Shown here one piece after another: positions 10,420 to 20,265 of a stretch of 64,000 bases of DNA. The position numbers and the translations under genes are program-made. Position 1 is the stretch's first letter, and each line of letters opens with the position of its first letter. Origin of the DNA: Letharia columbiana. Taxonomy: Eukaryota > Ascomycota > Lecanoromycetes > Lecanorales > Parmeliaceae. The notes below the pieces were generated by a model. It was not told the origin of the DNA, ran no database searches, and saw only the letters and a list, made by a program, of their open reading frames with translations. The stretch is taken from contig NW_023501041.1 in NCBI RefSeq assembly GCF_014066305.1, forward strand, positions 1,116,001-1,180,000, given 5' to 3'.

Positions 10420-12414
10420 ATGTCCAACAGCGCGTCCAATTTGGATGCGCTTGACCAATCCGACGCTTTTCATTCAGCGTCAGACAGCTCAGAGAAGTCT
10501 TCAAACTCTTCCTATGACCGTTCCAGAAGCCGAGGGAGGCCCAGGAAACGTAAGACCATAGAAAACTTGACATCTACGCAACCTTGGTTAAAGCGTCTGA
10601 AGTCTTCATACAATGATGAGTACCGTGGACTGTTCAATAGCGCAATTATGGAGATTGCGTCGAACAAATCTTCAGAGCCAGATACTCTATTACAGGAGAG
10701 CCACGTAGGAGTCACCGTATGGTCTACGGAAGAGAAGGGAGCGTTCTTCCGTGCCCTTACCAGGAGAGGTCGAGAAGACATCCGAGGCATTGCCACTGAA
10801 ATAGGCTCAAAGAGCGAGTCTGAAGTCTACGTATATTCAGATATGCTATACAAAGCTGCGCTAGACCAGCAGAATTACGAGACTCGCAAGAATATACTGG
10901 ATACTTCAAACATTGAAGCTGCGCTTGAAGTGCGTGGGGATTGTTGTGCGGCTCTTGATCTCACAGCAGAAGCTCTATCTGCCCTTCAGCAAGATGAGGA
11001 AGAAAGGGCTGAGAAAAGGAGGCATAAAGATTTGGCCCTCTTAACCCCAGGAATCGCCAGGTGGGTAGAACGTGGTATAGTATTACGTGAGGGAGGCAAG
11101 GAAGAGGTATCACAGCAAATTCCCGCGGCAAGACTGTTGAACCTCACGAACTTCCTTGCACTTTCAAAGCGCTTCTTTATGAATTCGGTCATCGCGGAAG
11201 ATAATTGGCGTTCTTATACGGGAAGAAAAATCAAATCACCTTCAATCATGTATACAGCATTTTCCGACTTCCACGCAGTATCAATTTCTATCACACAACG
11301 ACTTGTACAGTCGAGTCTATTCTTCGCGATGTCACGGCTAAGAGCTATGTCCGCATCAGGACACTACACGCCTCGATCACACGTCAGACGACGAGACGTT
11401 CTGGCGGCGCTCAATGTGTTGGGCATGAGGACTGACGCGAAAGCCTTCTGGGCCAGGGCGGCTCGAAAATGCAAGCTACGAGTCTATGACAAAGTCAGGC
11501 ACCGGCAGGTCTTCGGCAAGAGATACAGCTACGCGGAGATTGAAAGAATTCTATCTCCCAGTATGATCAGCGACCCAGACAGTCCAGAAATAAAGGCCAA
11601 TGACGCGATTATTCCAACGTTTCGAAAAAGCCGAATTCTGACAGAGCATTCAGCAAGCGCATCGGAGGGTTCGATGTCGACTGACGCTGCCGGGGCGGAC
11701 GCTCTGTCAGATCATGAAGACCTCTCGGCGACGCCTTTAGACCCCACAAACAAGCAAGACTACAAGCAAGAGGCCCATGATCAATTACAGGACGCCTACG
11801 CGGAAGCACTTGACCAGCAGGCCAGTCGTAATGAAGAACGCCGCTTGTGGGAGATGCTTGGCGAAGATCCGGCAGAAAAGATGGAGCCTGTAGATGTGAA
11901 GCTGCCCAAAGCCTCTCTTCCAAACCGGAAAGACAAGGAGGAAATGTTTGACTGGAGAGATTGGGTAGACTACGCTGGGGATTGGGAGACGCATGAGGTT
12001 CCAGTATTCGGAAGCAGATTTGCCAATAATCAAAATTTCAAAAGGGACGGGGATTCTGGCGCAGGATTTACCAGCTCCGAATCCAGCCCGGAGAGTCTGA
12101 TCAACGACGAGTCTACCAGAGAACAGCACGACTCGAACTCTGACTCAGATGCTGACGGCGATGGTGCGATCAACGATGATGGCCCCAATGCATCATCCGC
12201 CGACGACGATGAGCATTGGGCAGGCAGTAATGGTGGTGACCCAGACAGAGACATGTGGCATTCAAGTCTTGACGATGATACTCCAGCTACCAAAAGACGA
12301 AGAGGTGGACTGCGGCCAGGCGACGATAACACGCGTCCCAAAAGTCTCACACGCCCGCTAGATGCTACTAACAACAACATGGAGAGTAGTGATGACAATC
12401 TTTCCAACGAATGA
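10420..12414 (+). CDS. RRN5: RNA polymerase I upstream activation factor subunit, Rrn5-like
   Basis: Probable subunit of the UAF complex that nucleates Pol I initiation on the rDNA promoter. A single 664-aa exon starting at the first ATG. The N-terminus is Ser-rich with a basic stretch (RGRPRKRK). A SANT/Myb-like block (VWSTEEKGAFFRALTRRG, about residues 100-145) is the feature I associate with Rrn5. A second conserved region, about residues 300-375, has the basic RRRDVLAALNVLGM segment, resembling the histone-fold portion. The C-terminal 250 residues are acidic and disordered. The assignment rests on remembered family features, not on an alignment. Confidence 0.75.
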   Translation: MSNSASNLDALDQSDAFHSASDSSEKSSNSSYDRSRSRGRPRKRKTIENLTSTQPWLKRLKSSYNDEYRGLFNSAIMEIASNKSSEPDTLLQESHVGVTVWSTEEKGAFFRALTRRGREDIRGIATEIGSKSESEVYVYSDMLYKAALDQQNYETRKNILDTSNIEAALEVRGDCCAALDLTAEALSALQQDEEERAEKRRHKDLALLTPGIARWVERGIVLREGGKEEVSQQIPAARLLNLTNFLALSKRFFMNSVIAEDNWRSYTGRKIKSPSIMYTAFSDFHAVSISITQRLVQSSLFFAMSRLRAMSASGHYTPRSHVRRRDVLAALNVLGMRTDAKAFWARAARKCKLRVYDKVRHRQVFGKRYSYAEIERILSPSMISDPDSPEIKANDAIIPTFRKSRILTEHSASASEGSMSTDAAGADALSDHEDLSATPLDPTNKQDYKQEAHDQLQDAYAEALDQQASRNEERRLWEMLGEDPAEKMEPVDVKLPKASLPNRKDKEEMFDWRDWVDYAGDWETHEVPVFGSRFANNQNFKRDGDSGAGFTSSESSPESLINDESTREQHDSNSDSDADGDGAINDDGPNASSADDDEHWAGSNGGDPDRDMWHSSLDDDTPATKRRRGGLRPGDDNTRPKSLTRPLDATNNNMESSDDNLSNE

Positions 12415-12757
12415 GCATATTTTGAGGGCTGCAACACCCTTAATGACCTAGACATGCTTTCTTTGGGAATAATCAACAAGACTCTATGTTACACATGCTT
12501 TGACCCTAAGGAAGCGCAACGGACAGCCTACTGAACGATAGAGCACAGTATCCAATGACTGGGGTAATTTGTGATACTGTCTAACCCAGCACAAATAGTA
12601 CATTTCCGAAGAGTCAAGAAGTCTCCTCCCTTGCCGAGATATCTCTAACGATTGCAACTCGCAGATCAAATTCATCTGCGCCTGATGCATTGCACTTGTG
12701 ATACATCATATTGCGATGTTCTTGAAATGCGCCTAATAATGACTTGGAGCCCCGATG
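12415..12757. other. Convergent 3' intergenic region
   Basis: A 343-bp tail-to-tail spacer between RRN5 (+) and the SWI3/RSC8 gene (-). No gene or repeat recognised. Confidence 0.5.
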
Positions 12758-15117
12758 TCAAATCTCGATGTTCTTGTACCCAGTATCACCAGGCCCATAT
12801 GGTTCTACAGTCCCCTTTGACATCTCTCGCTGGAACCCGAATCTCTCACCCATTCCAGCACTTACATCTTGTGTCATCCTCGCGGCTTCCTCTCCACCCT
12901 TCTGATTTGCCGCGCGAAGCGCGTCTTGTGTTTCGGACACTCGCTTTCTGAACGCCATTCGGTCTAAGAAGAGTTGCTGTCTGCCACGCTCCAATTCACG
13001 GCGCTCAGATTGTAGCATTGCTTCCATCTCGGAAAACTGCTGCAGCTTGAGCTCGAATTTCTGCAAAGTTGTGTTCACTGCTGCGGAAACAAGGCGTGTC
13101 ATCTCACGCTCTTCATTCGAAGCCAACGCTGCGGCACGAGCAGCAGATGTAGCGAACGCCGTTGTTGCTGCAAACGACGACGGATCTTGCCGTTTCTCTG
13201 CTGACGAGAGAGCCATCTGATTGTTAGCTTCCGGTTGCGGGCTGTCAACGTTATCAATTTCCATGGAATCCTCCGTCTTCATAGCTTCCTTGTCCTTCCC
13301 TTTGTCTGCGTGATCTCCACCCACACCGATGTTCAGGCGTTTCCGGTAAGCCTTCTCCATTTCCTTTACGGATCTACCTGCCGCTGCGGCAGCAATGGAA
13401 GGTTCACTCATACCTGCTAGGAACCCTAAAACGGACATGACCGGGTTGTCTGACTGGGCAAACGGAACACGGCCGTTATCGAGTGGGCCATAGCTTGGGT
13501 GGCCATTGACTTCCGGTTCAAGGTACTTGTCCTCAATCTCCAGTTGCAAGAATTTGACGACGCATTCTTCACGGGTGCGGCTGCCGACGTGGTCGGCTAT
13601 TTTGTTCCAATTTTCGTCGTGCTGCTCGAGGCCTTCCAGGAGCAAGAGCAATTCCTCGTCGGTCCATGGCGCATCCTTATCGGCTACAGCGGAGTAATTG
13701 GGATCCTCAAACTTGACAAAGTCTATAGACTCATGCTTTTGATCGTATCGGTGGTTCTGATAACAGGCCGGACAAATATCAAAAAAGACATTGTTCTGTT
13801 TGCCACGATCGGTGAGGGTCTGAGCGTAGTGGTATCGGAGGCGCGAGCAATCTATAGCGCAAGAAGCACAATATACGGTTCTCTTTGGCTCTTTGGCTAT
13901 GTCCTCAATAGTCTTCGTAGAGAGATCGCCGGAAGGCGCACCATTAGAGGAGTGTTCCCCACCATTGGCTTGTTTGTCTTTGAGATCTGCCGTGAGATCC
14001 TTGCCTTTCTGATCGTAGATGTTTCGGCGGATCTCGAGATTAAGATTCTCCCTTTCATGGGGCGGAGCTTCCTTGTAGGCTTTGAGAAGAGCATTCTCGG
14101 TACCAACAAAGGTTTTGCCCGGCTCGTATTTGACGTCTGATGCTGGCTGGAAAGTTTGCAGACCACGAGGTGTGTCCGCTACTATACGGAAATGGCCGGT
14201 AAAAGGCGGACCAATGCTCGATGGCCTTGTGTCAGGATCGATCTTGGAAGCTTTTAGCAGGGCAAAATGGCATGGCGCGTTCGAAGGATTACCTGATAAT
14301 TGATCAACCCCCATGACTCGAGGAACGCATGGACTCTCATAATGGCACAAACATCTCCTGCAAGGTTACGCCTGCAGGCAGTGACGGTGAGGTATTCAGA
14401 GGGATTGAGACGATATGTGTTGATCATGAAGTCGCGGTAGTCCTTGTAGACTGCCGGTGTTTTGCTTCGATTGCGGCTATTGAAGAATTCCGGTAGGGAC
14501 TTTCTCTCTTCTTTGTGAATTAAGCGCATGTCAAACCAGGTGCTATAGCTGGGTAGGACCACCGCATATCTCTGAGCTACGAGGTGAGATCGCGCGGCCG
14601 ACTCCAGTTCGGCTTTCGTTTGAGTCGGCTGGCCATCGGTTTTTTCGTCCGTAGGTTCTGCAGGGCTGCCAGGCTGGTCTCCATCCTTGTTGGGGCTGCC
14701 AATGTCATTTGCAGGCTCCTCTCCGGTACCTGCCATCTCCTCATCCTCCCTGTCACCATCGTCGTCCCCTGTTCGAGGCGCATCCGGAGCATCTAGAGGA
14801 TTGTCTGAGATTGGTAATGGTGTAGATTCGGAGAGCTTCTGCGGTGATACGGAAGATGTGTTGGGATTTGGGGTGACTAGGGCTTCAGGTGCAACGGTGG
14901 CTTTAGAAGTGCAAAACAGTGATCAGTATTAGCCCATCCAAACTGTAGGAAAGGATGTCCGGCATGAAAAAGTACCTGCACCATTCTCAGAAAGAGCCGA
15001 ATATGAGGCATTGATTTCTTCATTGCCTTGCGCCTGTGTAATTTGGTGAGGCTGGTCTAGGGTGTTTGATGAAGCTAGGGCAGACGAGTGGCCAAGGTCC
15101 GGAATTCCCCCTTCCAT
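12758..15117 (-). CDS. SWI/SNF or RSC chromatin-remodeling subunit, Swi3/Rsc8 type
   Basis: Core scaffold subunit of SWI/SNF-class nucleosome remodelers, in the nucleus. CDS complement(join(12758..14242, 14293..14900, 14976..15117)), 744 aa, with introns of 50 and 75 nt. Domain order matches the family. An acidic N-terminus precedes a SWIRM domain (LPSYSTWFD through [11 protein letters not shown]), whose end lies at the second intron, followed by [13 protein letters not shown]. Next come a ZZ-type zinc finger (CASCAIDC ... CPACY), a SANT domain ([21 protein letters not shown]) and a long C-terminal helix likely to be a coiled coil ([16 protein letters not shown]). I cannot tell from sequence alone whether it serves SWI/SNF, RSC or both. 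It is head-to-head with ETF alpha. Confidence 0.92.
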
Positions 15118-15577
15118 TTCCGCTGACTGGATACAAATGTCTGTTCAGGTACGTAGTACTTGGCCGATGCTAGTAGGCTGCTGATGCTTGCGTTCTCCTG
15201 AGCTGTACAAACTGAGTCTTGAGACGCCGGGCTAAGCCTCTGATTGTTATGATTGAATGACTTCGCTGTCTAAGATGTCGTTCAACATTCTGACCCTACG
15301 CTCATAGAGATGGAGAGGGTGGGCTGTTGACACTGATGACTAGCTGCTGGGCGCGTGAAGCGACAGTCTCGCAGTGATAGTGCTGGAAATAAGGTAAGGA
15401 AGACACTAAGGGCGACTAGCGTGATCGGCAAGTCGGCGTGATGCGGCTCCTCATTATCGACAAATGACTTCCGAGAGTTCCCTATTTCCATCTTCTTTTA
15501 CGCTGTCAACAGAGGTACTGTCATAATTTACCGCTGCCCGATGGATGTTGGGGGAGTCCATACTGACCGCATCTACA
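15118..15577. promoter_or_regulatory. Divergent promoter SWI3/RSC8 and ETF alpha
   Basis: A 460-bp region between two diverging starts. It includes a 69-codon minus-strand open frame (15282-15491) with one hydrophobic stretch but no other sign of being a gene. An in-frame alternative ATG for ETF alpha lies at 15545. Confidence 0.55.
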
Positions 15578-16740
15578 ATGCTGCTCACCACTCGGCACTC
15601 TGCTTTCCGGCAAGCACAATGCTACCTCAGGCTCTCGAGAACCTTCAATCGACAACAACAGTCCGCTTTTGCCCGCCTACTAAGCTCCCTTGCTGTCCTT
15701 GAACAACGCGAGGGGAAACTTCAGAGTGCATCCCTCAGCGCTGTCACTGCTGCTCAAAAGCTAGGAGGCTCAATAACAGGCTTTGTTGCCGGGAGTCGTG
15801 TTAGATCAGTGGCCGAGGAGGCTGCAAAGGTCAGGGGGCTAGAGAAGATCATCATGGTCGAGAATGGCGCATATGACAAAGTACGCTTACTGTGCCGTAT
15901 ACTGCTGTGATTACCCGTGATTGCTTCTAATCATTTCTCAGGCTCTCCCTGAAAATTATGCTCCTCTACTTGCTGAAAACATAAAGAAAGGAGGTTTTAC
16001 ACATGTGTTTGCTGGGCATTCGGCATTTGGCAAGAATCTGATGCCCAGGGTGTCTGCCCTCCTGGACGTACAACAGATATCAGATATTACCGTTATTGAG
16101 GGCGAAGATAGTGAGATCGACCAAAGTTCGTGACTTTGGCGAAGCATGCTCTGACTCGTTTGTAGCCTTCGTTCGGCCAATATACGCTGGAAATGCCATT
16201 CTCACTGTTCAATCATCAGACAAAATCAAGATGATAACAATCAGAGGCACGGCTTTTACAGCTGCCGAGGCCGAGGGCGGCTCTGCTGAGATCACCGAGG
16301 GGGTGGATCCCAAGGTTGAAATCAAGACTGAGTGGCTTTCGGAAGACTTGGCAAAATCAGACCGACCTGACCTTGCAACAGCAAGCAAAGTTGTTTCTGG
16401 TGGACGAGGTCTAAAGTCAAAAGAAGAATTTGACAGGATTATTCCACCATTGGCAGACGCTTTGGGGGCAGCCATCGGCGCATCAAGAGCAGCGGTCGAT
16501 AGCGGCTTTGCGGACAACAGCTTGCAGGTCGGACAGACAGGCAAGAACGTTGCGCCGCAACTCTACCTCTGTGCCGGTATTTCGGGAGCCATCCAGCATC
16601 TTGCAGGTATGAAGGACAGTAAGGTAATAGCGGCAATCAATAAGGACGCCGATGCTCCAATATTTCATGTGGCTGACGTTGGTCTTGTTGGCAACCTTTT
16701 TGATAAAGTGCCAGAGCTGACTATAAAATTGAAGCAGTAG
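15578..16740 (+). CDS. Electron transfer flavoprotein alpha subunit, mitochondrial
   Basis: FAD-binding alpha subunit of ETF, which passes electrons from acyl-CoA dehydrogenases to ETF-ubiquinone oxidoreductase in the mitochondrial matrix. CDS join(15578..15880, 15942..16110, 16166..16740), 348 aa, the usual length. The N-terminus is a basic, Ser/Arg-rich presequence, then [17 protein letters not shown] starts the conserved domain. The C-terminal FAD domain is complete: [40 protein letters not shown]-like [10 protein letters not shown] and [10 protein letters not shown]. Intron 2 (16111-16165) restores [15 protein letters not shown]. An in-frame ATG at 15545 would add 11 residues; 15578 gives the more usual presequence. 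An unaided open frame would look frameshifted here, but the intron explains it. Confidence 0.95.
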
Positions 16741-17388
16741 CGAAGAATGCTTGTCTTCATGTATATATTTCGAGATCTTACACCATCTTTGGACAGACCT
16801 TTTTACCTAAGCCACTTCGTACTTCACACCTTGCATTGTTCTCTTCGTGTTATGAAGCGAAAGAGCATGACACTGACAGGTCTTGCCCAAAATCCGAGAT
16901 TCCCTGGCTGTTTCGAGTATTCGGCAAGCCGGTTATAAGCGAACCACTTCCCTGTTCATCTTCGAGGAGAGTCGCTGAGAGCGAGTTTCCAGGGCGAGGA
17001 AGGCTTGCCTACCATAGGTTTGGTCAAAGAGAAGACCTAACTTCGAGACGTAGTCAGATTACACGGAATGACAAGATTGGTAGAATGCACACTGGCATGT
17101 GGGGTTCGAATTCAATATCAGAGCAGTCGCGATGAGCAGTATGAAGATGGAAATGTGTCTGAAGCAAGTTTTCTCCGTCGGCTAAATGTTTCCAAAGTGA
17201 TTGTTCACACATTTATTATTGCATTAATTGCATTATTGTAAGAGTAAAGTAAGTAAGTTACCTTAAGGTGGTTACGGGCGAAGGTACTCTACTAGTACCT
17301 CCTTTACCCCGCTCCCTTTGTCATATTTCCACTTTACCTCCGAGAACGTTTGTCAAATGCATCATGATTTCCATTTTATTTGCGGAGC
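16741..17388. other. Intergenic region upstream of the Zn2Cys6 gene
   Basis: About 650 bp between ETF alpha and the transcription factor, both on the plus strand. No gene recognised. The part nearest the downstream gene (17200-17390) is AT-richer and probably holds its promoter. Confidence 0.5.
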
Positions 17389-20094
17389 ATGGACGAAGAC
17401 ACACGACGGCTATCAGCCTTGCAAGTACGGACGGACTCTCCCAATATTGAGGCTACCGATAATGCGGCTGCCAATCATGCGCCTGCTAATACTACCAATG
17501 CGCCGAAAGCCAAGGATCATGTCAATCAAACCAACCATATTATTGCTGCGACTCCTGTGACCGCTTCAGACCGAGGGGACGCCTCCTCCAAACCGCAGAG
17601 ACGCCGTAATAAGCCAAGTCTAAGCTGCGAAACGTGCACTGTAAGCCATAAGTACCAGTAATTTGTGTTTTCTAGAAAAAAGGATAGGGAAAATGGAAGG
17701 AAGGAAGAAAGAAAGAAAGAAAGAAAGAGAGAAATTGTACTTACGGTCCTTCAGATTAAGAAAACAAAGGTTGGAAGATGCCTTATCCCTGAACCTTCCT
17801 TTCCTCCTTATTCCCATGCTTACATCTCTTCTAGTGTGACCGAGGAAGACCGATGTATTCAATACCTAAGAGCACCTTCTTCCTTAAAGCACGCCGCGTC
17901 TGACTTCATGGGTAGATGTTTTGCATGCGTTAAACGGAGATCCGAATGTCACTATTCCCACCTTGCTGATCTGATCGAGTTGCTCACCCAATCTTTGACT
18001 CCAAAAAATCCTTCGTCTGATGGAGTATTAGGGAATCACATCGTGCCCTGGGCATCGATACGCCAAAAAAAAAGTCAAAACCAAGCGGTGATGCTGCGTC
18101 AAATTCTACCCTTGTCAACGTCTGTTACCCTCGACTTTGGACTTCGTCTCCATGTTGGCACAGGGACTGACTCAAGCACACGCACAGAATGGCACCACCA
18201 ACCCCACAGAACGGCCACTTTCAAGGTCGTCAACTGGATCCTCGCCGATGCCACTTTCCAACGTTCCCTTCTCCCATCCTACAGCTTCCAATATCTTCAA
18301 GGCCGAACATCCCTTCAGGTGAACTTTGTGATTCTGGTTTTGCAGAGCTATCACTGACAGGGAGCAAGCAACTACTGGACCCACCAGGGCGGGCTGAACG
18401 AAGTAATCGGAGTTCTGCCAAGCAAAGACCAGGCAGATATGTTAGTTCCTCCTTCTCCTCCTTTGTAACGAAGAAAGTGTGTCCAACTTTTCACCCAATA
18501 GGCGAGCGAGTCCTTTACAATTTCATCCTTGATTAATCTTGGGCTTCGTTCAGCACTCATTTTCTTTCCATTCTGTTCCCATGCTACTAGTTCATTCTTG
18601 TCCCAAGAGGCAGCTAATTCGCGCTCAAGTCTAATTGCCAAATACTTTGATGTCGTTGATCCCGTTTATCCGATGATCCACCGCGAGTCCTTCCTACGAG
18701 ACTACGAATTCTTTTGGTTGTTGGCGCCAGCGGAGCGTCCGTCTGTAGATGGGTCATTGGTCGCTCTCATATTCGTCATGCTGGCAATGGGTACACAATT
18801 TGTCACATTGCCATCGTCTGATGACAAGGAGCAAACGGCTGAATTTTATGGTAAGATACCAGCCTTGGTGTTCGAAGTAGTGTAAAAGGTCCTGACCTGA
18901 TTGAAAAGTTTCGGCATCACACCAGGCGCTAAGAGTGTTCTCCTACCTCGGTCGTCCTTCGTTACGGGTCATTCAGACCATGGTTCTCATCATATACTTT
19001 CTCATGAACGATAATCACGCAGCGGATGCTTGGGCATTCGCAGGCATTCTCATCCGCCAGGCCTATGCATTAGGCCTGAACCGTGACCCGTCAATCATCG
19101 TTCCCCACGCGCACCCTTTCGAGAAGCAGCAGCGCCGCAAGGTGTGGCAAGCTGTGCTCTTCCAAGATACTTTCCTCACCGTCATACTTAAATTACCTCC
19201 TACAGCCACTCATACCGACGTCAGAATTGAGGACCTGGCTTTGGAAGTGGAAGAGTCGCTCACCGAGTCCGGCGCAACAGGTAAGCACCCTTTCTGCGTT
19301 ATTTCTGCCATTTCCCGACCTCTGCTGGAAACCAAACATGTTTGTGGACTAGATGATGTGTCTCTGCATTCCGAATCTGTCTTAATACTCAAAAAGGCGT
19401 TTGAAAAGAGGAACGCTGACTCCCGGAATGCCGTAGATGTCACATACATATCGAGCATGTGGAACCTTGCAAACATAGTACAATCGACTCTCTGTACCCC
19501 GCGGTCTCTTTCGCTCCCAATATCGTCCTCGCACACCCAACGCACCAGCCTGATTGCTTCATTCCATCGCATCTACATGTCTTTCCCAGCGCCTTTCCGC
19601 ACATTCACCGAAGCATCTATCTGCGACTTAGCACGCCGGAGCAAAAGGCTTGCAAGACAAACTTTGTTCCTGACAAGCAATTACTTCCACTGTCTTATGC
19701 TAGTATATGCCGACGAGCATGGGCAATTAGACATCGATATTCAGGGAACTTTAGACGCAGCTCACGAGGCCATCAATAGTTTCTTTCTGCTGCGCGCGTT
19801 GTTCGAGGACGAGGCCATGGTGTGGTATCATTTCCAACATCGAGCATTTTCTGAAGCGGTGAGCGCCCATCCTTCGTGCTGAGCGCGGGATCTATTAGAA
19901 GTCCCAGACTGACTTTCGAATATTAGCTAGTAATCGCGGAGCTAGTCAAAGCCCAAAGTGACAACATAGCAATGAATCCAACCAGAATGAGAGCTAAGAA
20001 TGACGTTTTAAGGATGATTGGGATTCTACAGCTGAGTAGTGGCGTAGACATGGTGGCTCGCACGAGAGTTTCTGTGCTGAGCAGGTATTTGTGA
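17389..20094 (+). CDS. Zn2Cys6 fungal-specific transcription factor
   Basis: Nuclear DNA-binding regulator; targets unknown. My model has 11 exons, 644 aa: 17389-17640, 17755-17769, 17835-17854, 17916-18024, 18075-18119, 18164-18318, 18369-18440, 18630-18850, 18909-19280, 19353-19858, 19927-20094. Splicing yields a perfect zinc cluster, with cysteines spaced C-x2-C-x6-C-x6-C-x2-C-x6-C (CETCTIKKTKC, then DRGRPICFAC, then VKRRSEC). A fungal_trans domain follows, with SNYWTHQGG, ILIAKYFDVVDPVYPMIHR, a long SYLGRPSLRVIQT block, and a C-terminal RMRAKNDVLRMIGILQLSSG. Weak points are the 44-nt intron 18120-18163, the intron 18025-18074 ending in a run of A, and the 189-nt intron 18441-18629. If those are wrong the gene may instead carry frameshifts. 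Confidence 0.8.
17697..17732 (+). repeat. GAAA/GGAA microsatellite inside intron 1 of the Zn2Cys6 gene
   Basis: A purine-only run of ggaa and gaaa units within the first intron (17641-17754), between the exons that encode the first and second parts of the zinc cluster. Confidence 0.85.
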
Positions 20095-20265
20095 AGGAGG
20101 TGCACAAGCGACGGCCTCTTCCCGTTGATGGTCACCACGCACAATAGCATAATACCCAGGTTTCCGTTGCGAAGCTTGTGCGAGGACATTGAGGATGTAT
20201 TCGTGTTACGTTGAATTCAACGACATCTTGCCTAGAGAAACCCAGTGTATACCAAAATTCACAAA
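20095..20265. other. Convergent 3' spacer
   Basis: A 171-bp tail-to-tail gap between the Zn2Cys6 gene (+) and the potassium channel gene (-). It must contain both transcript ends; no other feature was seen. Confidence 0.5.

Noticed and set aside
13499..14140. 213-codon plus-strand open frame opposite the SWI3/RSC8 gene
   Set aside because: It is entirely antisense to the ZZ-SANT region of a clearly recognised gene; a composition shadow.
15282..15491. 69-codon minus-strand open frame with one hydrophobic segment
   Set aside because: It lies in the divergent promoter between SWI3/RSC8 and ETF alpha, and shows no further support.
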